The notes: generated from the sequence alone by a model not told the origin. A DNA stretch of 64,000 nt from Acidiphilium rubrum (GCF_900156265.1 NZ_FTNE01000003.1:1-64000), one strand, 5' to 3'; shown: positions 1 through 8,550, counted from the stretch's first letter. Numbers and translations: made by a program.

Positions 1-315
1 AAGGAAATCAGCACCCAAATCGCAGCCTCCGCCCACGCGATCCTGGTCTGCGACGGTGCTGGCTGGCACCAGCCAGGCGAACGCCTGATCGTGCCCGACA
101 ACATGACCCTGATACCACTGCCGCCCTACGCCCCCGAACTCAATCCAATGGAAAATGTCTGGGATTATCTGCGCGGAAACAAGCTGAGCAGTCTCGTCTG
201 GAACAGCTATCAGGACATGCGCAATGCAGCCAAAAACGCTTGGAACTTCCTCGTCAGCGATCCTGCAAAAATTACCTCAATCGGGACTAGAGATTGGGCA
301 CAGGTTACGCGTTAG
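1..315 (+). pseudogene. IS630-family transposase, C-terminal fragment
   Basis: The reading frame is open from the first base and ends at TAG 313-315, so only the last 104 codons are in the window. It shows the second half of a DDE transposase catalytic domain: VCDGAGWH (second Asp) and the PPYAPELNPMENVWDYLR block with the third acidic residue, typical of the IS630/Tc1-mariner group. Such enzymes cut and paste at TA dinucleotides. The N terminus lies off the left edge, so whether the gene is intact cannot be decided here. I see no clear terminal inverted repeat after the stop. The call as IS630 is firm; calling it broken is only provisional. Confidence 0.8.
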
Positions 316-713
316 GGCGGTTGGTATTAAACGTTGAAACTGGAGCGAAGATCAGAGTTTTATGTGCAAAGGCCAGACGCACGAAAAATCTTTTGTTGAT
401 TTCCTAGAGTTACCACGGTCGACGTCCGGAGACCGAGTGCCGGTCAGTGACTTCGCGGGCGAATAACTTGAGCGCCTGAGCCAGCACCGCCGCGCTGTTT
501 TCCCCGTATGAGGGGCTTATGCTGGAAGGGGACAAACCAATCTCGATAACGGCAACGGCTGTGTCAGGCGCAGCAACACAAGCGTAGCAAAGTTCAGCAT
601 TCGGCGAATTTGTCGCAACCCCTGAACCGGGTGTAGTTTTGGACGTGATTGAACCCCACGAATTGCCTCCGGGATGATGCGACACCGATGGACATTCATG
701 GACAGCAACAAAA
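316..713. other. Non-coding stretch between IS remnant and tRNA-Ser
   Basis: About 400 bases with no convincing gene. Short open frames on the minus strand run through the tRNA and have no domain signal. The first 50 bases after the transposase stop may include the insertion-sequence end, but no inverted repeat or target duplication is visible with only one end present. Confidence 0.5.
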
Positions 714-803
714 TGGCGGATGGGGTGGGATTCGAACCCACGGAACGCTTTCACGTTCGGCGGTTTTCAAGACCGCTACCTTAAACCGCTCGGTCACCCA
801 TCC
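714..803 (-). tRNA. tRNA-Ser (anticodon UGA)
   Basis: On the minus strand the acceptor arm GGATGGG pairs with CCCATCC, followed by discriminator G and an encoded CCA (714-716). The anticodon loop is CTTGAAA, giving UGA, which reads UCA serine codons. The long variable arm (GAACGTGAAAGCGTTC) is diagnostic of tRNA-Ser, and the T arm carries GGTTCGAATCC. It stands alone, with an insertion-sequence remnant about 400 bases to its left. Confidence 0.97.
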
Positions 804-865
804 AGCGGTACTGCAGCCACCGATGTAACCTGCCCATCGTCTGCACTCAAGGCCGCGCGCTTGCA

Positions 866-893
866 TTGCCTGACGCCGTGAAGCGCCTATACT
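866..893 (+). promoter_or_regulatory. Candidate promoter of the ferritin-like gene
   Basis: TTGCCT (866-871), 16 bases, then TATACT (888-893), about 45 bases before the start codon of the ferritin-like gene. The -10 hexamer is close to consensus; the -35 is weaker. Read by eye only. Confidence 0.4.
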
Positions 894-936
894 GGGTGCT
901 CGCGTCAAACGAGTTTCGCCCTGAAAGTCCAAGCCT

Positions 937-1464
937 ATGGCCGATGCCCTGGTGTCCACCGACAATCTGTTTCTCCGCGATGTCGCGGCGTTGCGTTCGA
1001 GCGCGCAGGGCTTTCTTGCCGCGCGGCCGCGTGCGCCCCAGGCTGCCGCCACGATCGCCCTGCTGCAAACCGCCCTGACCATCGAGATCGTCTGCGTCTG
1101 GCGCTACACCATGATGTCGGTCTCCGCTCGCGGCCTGCGTGAAGAACGGGTCGGTTTCGAGTTCCAGGAACAAGCGAACGACGAGCGCAAGCACACGCGG
1201 ATGGTGGCCGAACGGATCGAGCAACTCGGCGGCGTGCCGGATTTCCAACCCAAGGGCCTGATGTCCGGCCTGGCGATGGATTACAACGCCGATTTCGACG
1301 GCATGATCGCCCAGAACCTCAAGGCCGAGCAGTCGGTTGTCGAATACTACACAGACCTGATCAACCATTTTCAGGATTCCGACCCGCAGACCACCGCGAT
1401 GCTCGAAATCATCCTGCAGGACGAGGAAGATCACGCGACCGATATGCAGGACCTTCTCGCGTAA
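937..1464 (+). CDS. Ferritin-like diiron protein (bacterioferritin family)
   Basis: A 175-aa four-helix ferritin-like protein, expected to oxidise and store iron or protect DNA as a soluble oligomer. Candidate diiron ligands recur at helix spacing: Glu in LTIEIVCVWRY (about residue 49), ERKH in the second helix (Glu then His three residues on), KAEQSVVEYY in the third helix and DEEDHATD in the fourth (E-x-x-H type). The length fits the short Bfr/Dps-like branch. It is monocistronic, between tRNA-Ser and a small membrane protein gene. The Met that would bind haem in true bacterioferritin cannot be assigned confidently, so haem binding is open. Confidence 0.85.
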   Translation: MADALVSTDNLFLRDVAALRSSAQGFLAARPRAPQAAATIALLQTALTIEIVCVWRYTMMSVSARGLREERVGFEFQEQANDERKHTRMVAERIEQLGGVPDFQPKGLMSGLAMDYNADFDGMIAQNLKAEQSVVEYYTDLINHFQDSDPQTTAMLEIILQDEEDHATDMQDLLA

Positions 1465-1493
1465 CCAACTCATGGCGTGCACGAAACGAGTTA

Positions 1494-1509
1494 TGTGATA
1501 CCAATCACA
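1494..1509. promoter_or_regulatory. CRP-type operator
   Basis: TGTGATACCAATCACA matches the CRP consensus TGTGA-N6-TCACA at every specified base. It lies about 75 bases before the small membrane protein gene at 1583. The nearest regulator, encoded at 1841-2527, has a CRP-like recognition helix (RETVNR), so it is the natural candidate to bind here. That pairing is inference. Confidence 0.65.
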
Positions 1510-1582
1510 GAAGCTCCGACATGAAATTACTATGGATACCTGGACGGCGACACGATCGCCCTTCACCCGAAAGGTATCCATC

Positions 1583-1840
1583 ATGTACAACCAATATCGT
1601 CACATCGTCCTCGCCGAACCCAAAGCAACCCCGGTCAGACCGATCGGTTCAATCGATCATGAATTGGCCAGCTTCACCGCGCCAGCCAAACCTTCGAAAC
1701 TCCGCGAAATCGCCTCAAACGTAGCACCGGCCATGCCGTTCGTGGTCGCCATCGTGATGATCGCAGGCTTCGCTCTCGCGGCCTATCCGCTCATCGTCCA
1801 CGATCTGCCGGTCTTCCTCGCCCAAAGCCCGCTCGGCTGA
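1583..1840 (+). CDS. Small single-span membrane protein of unknown function
   Basis: An 85-aa protein with a soluble, Pro-rich N-terminal half and one hydrophobic segment near residues 50-68 (AMPFVVAIVMIAGFALAAY), then a short tail. I do not recognise a family. I start it at ATG 1583 (MYNQYRHIV) because AAAGG lies about 10 bases upstream; an in-frame ATG at 1532 would add 17 unremarkable residues. A perfect CRP-type box sits about 75 bases upstream, so expression is probably under cyclic-nucleotide or Crp/Fnr-type control. It ends immediately before the convergent regulator gene. Confidence 0.6.
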   Translation: MYNQYRHIVLAEPKATPVRPIGSIDHELASFTAPAKPSKLREIASNVAPAMPFVVAIVMIAGFALAAYPLIVHDLPVFLAQSPLG

Positions 1841-2527
1841 TCACGCCACCGGCGAGATCGACGATACCAGCCCCGCTAGCCGGGCGCGATCGAGAATGGT
1901 GATCCGCCCTGGCGACAGGGCGATCAGCCCCTGCATCTCGAGGTCGCGCAACCGCCGGTTCACCGTCTCGCGCGCCGACCCGACCACGCGGCCCAGCGCG
2001 CTCTGCGTGATATCGATCCGCGCCAGACCCCGCTCGTCATAGCGGCGCAACAAATACATGATCAATCGCTGATTGACGTCCTGAAACACCATCGAATCGA
2101 GTTGCGCGATCGTGGCGCGCAGCCGGGCGCAAATGATTTCCACCACCCGGTGCGCGAAGCCGCTGTCCTGCTCCATCAGCCGCAGCGTCGCCGCGCGTTC
2201 GATCACCAGCAGCCGGCCGTTGGTCACCGCAACCGCATCGGCACTGCGGGATTTGCCGTCGAACAGGGCAATCTCGCCGAACACCGCGCCCTGGGTCAGC
2301 ACGTTCAGCACCTGGTCCTGGCCATCCTCGCTCGGCAGCAGAATCCGCACCTCGCCGGCCAGAATTGCCATCATCGAGACGCCGGGATCCCCGCGCTGGA
2401 ATAGCGTTTCGCCGGCGCGCATCGCCCGCTCATACGCACAGCCGAACAACGCATCGAGATCGTCCGGGCGAAACGGCGCAAACAATGGTATCCGCCCCAG
2501 CAACTGCCGGCCGTCGCGGATCACCAT
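1841..2527 (-). CDS. Crp/Fnr-family transcriptional regulator
   Basis: 228 aa with the two domains of the family: an N-terminal cyclic-nucleotide-binding beta-roll (about residues 12-130, including the GEVRILLP and GAVFGEIALFDGKSRSA phosphate-cassette-like segment), a dimerisation helix, and a C-terminal winged HTH. The recognition helix reads SARETVNRRLRDLE (184-197). Its RETVNR is close to the RETVGR of E. coli CRP, which contacts TGTGA half-sites, and a perfect TGTGA-N6-TCACA lies at 1494-1509. No FNR-type cysteine cluster is present, so iron-sulphur sensing is unlikely. The effector (cAMP or other) is unknown. Confidence 0.88.
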   Translation of the reverse strand: MVIRDGRQLLGRIPLFAPFRPDDLDALFGCAYERAMRAGETLFQRGDPGVSMMAILAGEVRILLPSEDGQDQVLNVLTQGAVFGEIALFDGKSRSADAVAVTNGRLLVIERAATLRLMEQDSGFAHRVVEIICARLRATIAQLDSMVFQDVNQRLIMYLLRRYDERGLARIDITQSALGRVVGSARETVNRRLRDLEMQGLIALSPGRITILDRARLAGLVSSISPVA

Positions 2528-2620
2528 GTCAAACCGAGCCTGCGCAAACCGTCATCACGTCATATCAGTAACGAAAACGCGAACGGATCGCAACGTCGGG
2601 GCGTACAGGCGCACGGAAAA

Positions 2621-2749
2621 GGAAGCACTGCTTTTTTGTAAAAAAGCAGCAAAAAACTTTCTTTAATTTGGTGCACGGGCGTTTTCGTAAGCACAGACCC
2701 AGACAAATAAAAGTTTTTTGCTTCTTTTTTACAAAAAAGAAGCACTTCC
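2621..2749. repeat. Composite hairpin repeat (two inverted copies)
   Basis: Two copies of a roughly 40-bp unit face each other: forward copy 2621-2660 and reverse copy 2710-2749, joined by a centre containing CACGGGCGT and AAGCACAG. The forward unit has stem CTGCTTTTTT/AAAAAAGCAG with a GT loop. The reverse unit, read on its own strand, has CTTCTTTTTT/AAAAAAGAAG. Each starts GGAAG and ends AAAAAACTTT. The same composite occurs at 54559-54688. The reverse copy lies 14 bases after the stop of the aldehyde oxidoreductase operon, which suggests a 3'-end or terminator role. Confidence 0.85.
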
Positions 2750-2763
2750 CCTCCTTTCTTTCC

Positions 2764-5007
2764 TTACAGCAAATCCTCCATCAGAATCGGCGTCTTGCGC
2801 ACCCGCACACCTGTGGCGTGGTAGACCGCATTCGCAATCGCCGCCGGCATGCCGACAATCCCGACCTCGCCGACCGCCTTGGTGCCGATCGCGTTCACGA
2901 CGCTATCGTGCTCATCGAGCATCTCCACCACCACCTCGCCGACATCCGCGTTCGCCGCGAAATGATACGACGCCAGATCGGTATTGGCGAAACGCCCGCG
3001 CGCCCGGTCGATCTGCGATTCTTCGAGCAGTGCCGAACTCGCGCCCCAGATCATGCCGCCCATCAGATTGCTGCGCGCCGTCCGCGGGTTGATGATCCGC
3101 CCGCAGGCAAACACGCCCACCATGCGCGCCACCCGGATGGTGCGCAGCAGCGGATCGATCCGCACCTCGGCAAACTGCGCGCCGAACGAAAACGACACAT
3201 GCGTCCCACCAACCGGCCCGGCAAACGCCATGCCGCCGGCCAGGCCCTGCTGCATCGTCTTGTCGTCCATATCGGTCGGTTTCCAGTCGGCATGCTCCTC
3301 GATCACGCCGCCCGGCAAGCCGCCGATGATATCGCTGATCGCCCGGCGAGACCCATCAGGCAGCACGACGTGCCGATCCGCGAGCGTCATCTTTGAACGA
3401 TCCTGCCCGGCCGCAACCGTCGCGAACAGGCGTTCGCGCACCGCGCGTGCGGCCATATGCACCGCCGAACCGGCCGAGCCCGTGGTGATCGAACCACCCG
3501 AAACCGGGCCGGAGGGATGCCGGCTATGCCCCATCTCGACCGTGACAAGCTCATCCGGCACGCCCAGCACATCCGCCGCCACCTGGCCGAGCACGGTGTA
3601 GGCGCCGGTGCCGACATCATGCGCGGCGCAATACACCACGCACGAGCCATCGGCCGAAAGCCGCACCCGCGCCGAGGATGGCGCCATCGCCGAAGGATAG
3701 GTCGCGGTCGCGCAGCCGTACCCGATCAATGTGCCATCCGCCGCGACCATCGAACCGGGCTTGGGGTTACGATCGCTCCAGCCGAACAGCGCGGCACCGC
3801 GCCGGTAGCATTCCACCAGCAACCGGCTGCTCCACGGCAGCCCGCTCACCGGATCGCGCGCCGGTTCGTTCATGATGCGCAGTTCGACGGGGTCGATCCC
3901 GAGCGCGACGGCAAGCTCGTCCATCGCACTCTCGAAGCCAAAGAAGCTCGGCGCCTCGGCCGGTGCGCGCATGAAACCGGGTGAATTCACATCGGTCGCA
4001 ACGGTTGCCGCGCGCATGCGGATATTCGGCGAGGCATACATTTTCGAGGTCGCCTCCATGCCCGCAAACGCGACATGGTCGATCACCGCGCTCTGGCCGA
4101 CCTCGTCATGCATCACCGCGGTCAGCTTGCCCTGCCGCGTCGCCGCCAGCCGCACCCGGCTGCGCGCGGCCGGGCGGAAACTGCCCACCGTGAAACCTGC
4201 CTCGCGCGGCACCACCAGCTTCACCGGCCGGCCCAACCGCCGGGCTGCCATCGCCACCAGCACGACATGCGGCAGGATCGACGCCTTGGCCCCGAACGCC
4301 CCGCCGACATACGGGCTTTCCACATGCACATCCTCGATCGGGATGCCGAACACCTTGGCGAGCCCTGCGCGCGTGCCCATCACCCATTGGCTCGGCAGGT
4401 TGATCAGTAATTTGCCGTCCTGCCAGGCGGCCGAGGCGGCGTAGAGTTCAATCGGGTTGTGATGCTGCGCCGGCGTTACATACGTTGCATCCACCTTGAC
4501 CTCGGCCGCCGCGAACGCTGCCTCGGCGTCACCGACATCGATACCGCTATCGGCTGGTTCCTCGGTCAGCCCGGCATCGTCCATCGATGCCGAAGCCGCC
4601 TCGCGCGCGTAATCGATCGCGACCAGCCGCGCCGCTTCCTCCGCCGCCTCCAACGTATCAGCGATCGTCAGCGACACGATCTGCCCGGCGTAGTGGATTT
4701 CATCGGAGGTGAGCGGCAGGAACGAGGACTGCATGTGCCCGCCCTTCATCACGAAAGTCTCGTCACCGAGGCTCTCGTTCAGGCTGCGATGGGTCAGCAC
4801 CATCCGTACCCCGGCAACCGCTTCGGCCGCCGCGGTGTCGAGCCGGCTGATCCGCCCGCGCGCCACCTTGCTCAGCGTCAGCGCCGCATAGGCGGTATTT
4901 TCATGCGGAAAATCGGCTGCGTATTGTGCCACGCCAAGTACCTTGGCCATCGCATCGCGGCGCACCACCGGCACACCGATGCCGCCATTACCCATATTGA
5001 TATCCAT
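2764..5007 (-). CDS. paoC: Molybdenum-binding large subunit of aldehyde oxidoreductase (PaoC-like)
   Basis: 747 aa, the usual length for the molybdopterin-cytosine-dinucleotide subunit of PaoABC-type enzymes in the xanthine oxidase family, which oxidise aldehydes to acids. Visible marks are GGAFGAKA, the SGGSITTGSAGS cofactor-contact loop, and the catalytic base in KAVGEVGIVGMPAA near the C terminus (Glu of VGEVG). I start at ATG 5007 (MDINMGN), preceded by GGAAAG; a longer in-frame extension upstream only reads through paoB. It follows paoB with a 2-base gap and is the last gene of the operon. The aldehyde substrate cannot be told from sequence. Confidence 0.9.
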   Translation of the reverse strand: MDINMGNGGIGVPVVRRDAMAKVLGVAQYAADFPHENTAYAALTLSKVARGRISRLDTAAAEAVAGVRMVLTHRSLNESLGDETFVMKGGHMQSSFLPLTSDEIHYAGQIVSLTIADTLEAAEEAARLVAIDYAREAASASMDDAGLTEEPADSGIDVGDAEAAFAAAEVKVDATYVTPAQHHNPIELYAASAAWQDGKLLINLPSQWVMGTRAGLAKVFGIPIEDVHVESPYVGGAFGAKASILPHVVLVAMAARRLGRPVKLVVPREAGFTVGSFRPAARSRVRLAATRQGKLTAVMHDEVGQSAVIDHVAFAGMEATSKMYASPNIRMRAATVATDVNSPGFMRAPAEAPSFFGFESAMDELAVALGIDPVELRIMNEPARDPVSGLPWSSRLLVECYRRGAALFGWSDRNPKPGSMVAADGTLIGYGCATATYPSAMAPSSARVRLSADGSCVVYCAAHDVGTGAYTVLGQVAADVLGVPDELVTVEMGHSRHPSGPVSGGSITTGSAGSAVHMAARAVRERLFATVAAGQDRSKMTLADRHVVLPDGSRRAISDIIGGLPGGVIEEHADWKPTDMDDKTMQQGLAGGMAFAGPVGGTHVSFSFGAQFAEVRIDPLLRTIRVARMVGVFACGRIINPRTARSNLMGGMIWGASSALLEESQIDRARGRFANTDLASYHFAANADVGEVVVEMLDEHDSVVNAIGTKAVGEVGIVGMPAAIANAVYHATGVRVRKTPILMEDLL

Positions 5008-5009
5008 GA

Positions 5010-5993
5010 TCAGTGCTTTCCTTTCGCGACCATGGCGGCCCGCGCCACCGTGCGCGCCCCCAGATCGATCTTGAATCCGTTGTGCCGCAACGCCTTGGCA
5101 TCGGCGAACGCTGCCCTGCCCGCTTCCAGCGCCACCGCCTGGTTCAGCACCTGGCCGACCAGCGCCGCCTCGGCCGCCGGGGCGCGCCACGGCTTGCTCG
5201 CAACGCCACCGAGCGAAACCCGCGCGGCGGTGACCCGATCACCATCCAACTCCAACGCGACCGCGGCCGATGTCACCGCATAGGCGTAGCTCTGCCGGTC
5301 GCGCACTTTCACATAGGTCGAATGCCGTCCCGCCGGTGTCGCCTGCACCAGAATCGCGGTCACGATCTCGCCCGGCTGCAAAATGCTCTCGCGCGCCGGA
5401 TCATCGCCATAGGCCACGTGAAAATCCGCGAACTTCACGGTCTTGGTGCCTGCGGCCGAGCTGATCTCGATGCTGGTATCGAACGCCGCCAGCGCGGTTC
5501 CCCAATCGCCCGGATAGGTCGCCACACACCGGTCGGAGGCGCCGAACAGAGCCATCTCGCGATCTTCGCCATCCAGCGCCGTACAACCCGAGCCGGGCAC
5601 GCGCTTGTTGCAGTCGGACACACCGTCGCGGAAATAAACGCAGCGTGTCCGCTGCAACAAATTGCCGCCCAAAGTCGCCGCGTTGCGGATCTGCTGCGAG
5701 GCGGCCAATTGCAAACTCTCGACCAGCGCCGGGTAGTTCTGTTTCAGAAACGGCAGCTCCGCCACATCCGCCATCCGCGCCAGCGCGCCGAATCGCAGCA
5801 CCGGGCCATCCAGCTCAACCTTGGCCAGGCCCGGCAGATGACCGATGTCGATCACGTGCTCGGCCCCTGTGAGATCGCCACGCATCAAATCGACCAGCGT
5901 GGTGCCGCCGGCCATGATCGCGGCGTGGCTCTGCGCCGCCTCGCTCATCGCCTGCTCCAGCGACGTCGCACGGCTGTATAGAAACGGGCGCAT
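5010..5993 (-). CDS. paoB: FAD-binding medium subunit of aldehyde oxidoreductase with 4Fe-4S site (PaoB-like)
   Basis: 327 aa, CO-dehydrogenase flavoprotein fold. MAGGTTLVDL (about residues 32-41) and QIRNAATLGGNLLQ are FAD-contact motifs. Immediately after the latter come four cysteines (TRCVYF, SDCNKR, GSGCTAL, DRCVATYP) in the pattern seen in E. coli PaoB, where they hold an additional 4Fe-4S cluster absent from most xanthine-oxidase flavin subunits. Starts at ATG 5993, overlapping the paoA stop by one base (TGATG), so translation is probably coupled. Its role is to pass electrons from the iron-sulphur subunit to FAD and an acceptor. Confidence 0.9.
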   Translation of the reverse strand: MRPFLYSRATSLEQAMSEAAQSHAAIMAGGTTLVDLMRGDLTGAEHVIDIGHLPGLAKVELDGPVLRFGALARMADVAELPFLKQNYPALVESLQLAASQQIRNAATLGGNLLQRTRCVYFRDGVSDCNKRVPGSGCTALDGEDREMALFGASDRCVATYPGDWGTALAAFDTSIEISSAAGTKTVKFADFHVAYGDDPARESILQPGEIVTAILVQATPAGRHSTYVKVRDRQSYAYAVTSAAVALELDGDRVTAARVSLGGVASKPWRAPAAEAALVGQVLNQAVALEAGRAAFADAKALRHNGFKIDLGARTVARAAMVAKGKH

Positions 5994-6514
5994 CAGGCAG
6001 CCTCCGCCATGGTCGAACCCGCAACTTCGCGCACCGCCGCAACGATGTTCGGATAGGCCGCACAGCGGCACAGATTGCCGGACATATATTCGCGGATCTC
6101 GTCATCCGAACCCGCATGACCCTCCGCCACGCAGGCCACCGCCGACATGATCTGCCCCGGCGTGCAATAGCCGCACTGCAACGCATCGTGTGCCACAAAC
6201 GCCGCCTGCATTGGGTGCGGCGCACCATCGGCGCCCGCCAGACCCTCGATCGTGGTGATCGCCGAACCCGCCGCCGCCGCCGCCAGCATCAGGCACGACA
6301 ACTGCCGCCGGCCATCGATATGCACGGTGCACGCGCCGCAGGTGCCGTGGTTGCAGCCGACCTTGGTGCCGGTGAGGCCCAGATGCTCGCGCAGCGCATC
6401 GAGCAGCGTCGTGCGCGGATCGAGCTGGATGTCGTGATCCGCGCCGTTTACCGTCAATGTCACCCGCATGCGCGGACCCGTCGCTTCGCTACCCATCGTT
6501 TCAATGCCACTCAT
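5993..6514 (-). CDS. paoA: 2Fe-2S small subunit of aldehyde oxidoreductase (PaoA-like)
   Basis: 173 aa with two 2Fe-2S domains: a plant-ferredoxin type (CNHGTCGACTVH plus the later SC) and an all-helical domain (CGYCTPGQ and CRC). E. coli PaoA has a long Tat signal and the enzyme is periplasmic; here the N terminus is only MSGIETMGSEATGP before the first beta strand, with no twin arginine, so this complex is probably cytoplasmic. Start ATG 6514 overlaps the dehydrogenase stop by four bases; an alternative ATG exists at 6469 (MRVTLT). Known role: electron transfer from Mo to FAD. Confidence 0.9.
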   Translation of the reverse strand: MSGIETMGSEATGPRMRVTLTVNGADHDIQLDPRTTLLDALREHLGLTGTKVGCNHGTCGACTVHIDGRRQLSCLMLAAAAAGSAITTIEGLAGADGAPHPMQAAFVAHDALQCGYCTPGQIMSAVACVAEGHAGSDDEIREYMSGNLCRCAAYPNIVAAVREVAGSTMAEAA

Positions 6515-7989
6515 GAGCCAATGCCCCCTATCGCCAGATATTTGATTTCCAGATAATCCTCGATCCCGTATTTCGAGCCCTCGCGCCCCAGGCCGGAGGA
6601 TTTCACGCCCCCGAACGGCGCCACCTCGGTCGAAATCAAGCCCTCGTTGATGCCGACGATGCCGTACTCCAGCGCCTCCGCCACGCGGAAAATCCGCCCG
6701 ACGTCGCGCGCATAGAAGTAACTCGCGAGGCCGAACTCGGTGTCGTTCGCCATCGCCACCGCCTCGTCCTCGGTCTTGAACCGGAACAGCGGCGCCACCG
6801 GCCCGAATGTTTCCTCGCGGAAAATCAACGCCGCGCGCGGTACATCCGCCAGCACGGTCGGCTCGAAGAATAGCCCGCCCATCGCATGCGGTTTGCCGCC
6901 GGTCACCACGCGCGCGCCGTGCTTCAACGCATCCGCGATATGCTCCTCGACCTTCTCGACCGCCGCGCGGTTGATCAACGGCCCCTGGGTGACACCCTCA
7001 TCCATCCCGTTGCCGACCTTCAACGCCTCGACGGCGATTTTCAGTTTCGCGGCGAACGCATCGAACACGCCGTCCTGCACCAGCAAACGATTGGCGCACA
7101 CACAGGTCTGCCCGGCATTGCGGAATTTCGAATCGATCGCGCCCTTCACCGCCGCATCCAGATCGGCATCGTCGAACACGATGAACGGCGCATTGCCGCC
7201 CAACTCCATCGAGGTCTTCTTCACCGTCGGCGCGCATTGCGCCAGCAACTTGGCACCCACCCCAGTGCTGCCGGTAAAGCTCAGCTTGCGCACCAGCGGG
7301 TTGGCGGTCAATTCCCCGCCGATCGGCCCGGACGGGCCGGTGATTACATTGCACACGCCCGGCGGCATGCCGGCACGCTCGGCCAAAACGCCCAGCGCCA
7401 GAGCCGAAAACGGCGTCTGGCTCGCCGGCCGGATCACGCCGGTGCACCCCGCCGCCCAGCCCGGCCCGGCCTTGCGCGTGATCATCGCGGCGGGAAAATT
7501 CCACGGCGTGATCGCGGCAAACACGCCGATCGGCTGCTTCTGCACGATGATCCGGCGCCCCTTGGCATTTTCCGGAATCGTATCGCCATAAATCCGCTTG
7601 GCCTCCTCACCGAACCACTCGATGAACCCGGCGGCATACGCGATCTCGCCCTTGGACTCCGCCAGCGGCTTGCCCTGCTCCGCCGTCATGATCACGGCCA
7701 GATCGTCCTGATTTGCCATCATCAGGTCGAACAATCTGCGCAAAATCCTGGCACGCTCCTTGGCCAGCATTCCCCGCCAACCCGCAAGCGCCGCATCCGC
7801 CGCCACAATCGCCCGCCGCGTCTCCGCCGCGCCCATCGCCGGAACCCGGCCGACCAGCGCACCGGTCGCCGGATTCAAAATCTCGATCGTCGCCCCATCA
7901 TCCGCCCCCACCCACTTGCCGCCAATCAAATTGGCCTCACGCAGCAAGGTCGGGTCACTCAATTTCAGCTTGCTCGGCTGGTCCAGCAT
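6511..7989 (-). CDS. gabD: Succinate-semialdehyde dehydrogenase, GabD type
   Basis: 492-aa aldehyde dehydrogenase very close in pattern to E. coli GabD, which oxidises succinate semialdehyde with NAD(P). Catalytic Glu is in ELGGNAPF and catalytic Cys in GQTCVCANR. ATG 7989 is chosen because GGAGG precedes it by about five bases; a GTG at 8001 is possible. The cofactor-binding loop is unusual: where GabD has VLKPASQTP this protein has VIRPASQTP, with GPGWAAGC in place of GPALAAGC. It leads an operon with paoABC through a four-base overlap, so both enzymes probably handle aldehydes from one pathway. Confidence 0.88.
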   Translation of the reverse strand: MLDQPSKLKLSDPTLLREANLIGGKWVGADDGATIEILNPATGALVGRVPAMGAAETRRAIVAADAALAGWRGMLAKERARILRRLFDLMMANQDDLAVIMTAEQGKPLAESKGEIAYAAGFIEWFGEEAKRIYGDTIPENAKGRRIIVQKQPIGVFAAITPWNFPAAMITRKAGPGWAAGCTGVIRPASQTPFSALALGVLAERAGMPPGVCNVITGPSGPIGGELTANPLVRKLSFTGSTGVGAKLLAQCAPTVKKTSMELGGNAPFIVFDDADLDAAVKGAIDSKFRNAGQTCVCANRLLVQDGVFDAFAAKLKIAVEALKVGNGMDEGVTQGPLINRAAVEKVEEHIADALKHGARVVTGGKPHAMGGLFFEPTVLADVPRAALIFREETFGPVAPLFRFKTEDEAVAMANDTEFGLASYFYARDVGRIFRVAEALEYGIVGINEGLISTEVAPFGGVKSSGLGREGSKYGIEDYLEIKYLAIGGIGS

Positions 7990-8093
7990 GGCATCCTCCA
8001 CTTCACTGCGGCATCACATAGGGATGCCTCGGTGGAATCAGAACCCGCCAGATGTAAAACAATGCGGTCGGGGTGATCGGGGGAGGAAGTGAG

Positions 8094-8135
8094 GGAAGGT
8101 CTTCTTTTTTGGGAAAAAAGAAGCAAAAAACTTTT
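8094..8135 (+). repeat. Hairpin repeat, single copy
   Basis: GGAAGG then CTTCTTTTTT-GGG-AAAAAAGAAG, followed by CAAAAAACTTTT. Same unit as at 2621, 10194, 20877 and 54559. The sequence just after it (CTCTGGG, CGGCGG) weakly resembles the centre of the composite copies, so this may be a half element. It lies upstream of the gabD start rather than behind a stop codon. Confidence 0.75.
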
Positions 8136-8550
8136 GGCCCTCTGGGTTCGCGGCGGTTTTAGCGGCTTGGGCCAGGGATGTCGTGACCGCATTTGGGCGG
8201 GTTATTGCGTCGCTGACGAACTCCATGAGTCGAGCAAGCCGCGTATCTTCATTTTAGTCATGCCGCCTGCAAATGGCGGTCCGATGCCGTTACCGGAACG
8301 AAGACGCGCAGGATCGGGTCAGTGATATGCGAACTGCTTGAATTATGGCACCGCCGCATCGGTCAAAAATTTGATCACGAAATCAATACCCCCATCAATA
8401 ACGCTTGGCGCGGCCCATAAGATTTAAGAGCGATCGCTTGACCTGTCACCGCGGTCGCCATGATAACTTCATCTGCGTCATTCTGGACCGATCGTAGTGC
8501 GGGTGCGACTCGATTTCCTTGATATCGGATTCTGAGACAGGATAGCCTTG
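8136..8550. other. Non-coding stretch before the GNAT pseudogene
   Basis: About 415 bases with no supported gene. Base composition shifts from GC-rich to visibly AT-richer from about 8330 onward, matching the pseudogene that follows. A minus-strand open frame (8446-8697) is antisense to the GNAT gene and shows no family pattern. Confidence 0.5.

Noticed and set aside
410-754. Open frame on the minus strand next to tRNA-Ser
   Set aside because: It runs into the tRNA gene and has no family pattern.
2560-2745. Short open frames with FCKKEAKNF-like peptides (also near 8.1, 10.2, 20.9 and 54.6 kb)
   Set aside because: They are translations of the hairpin repeat, in several frames and both strands; no start signals.
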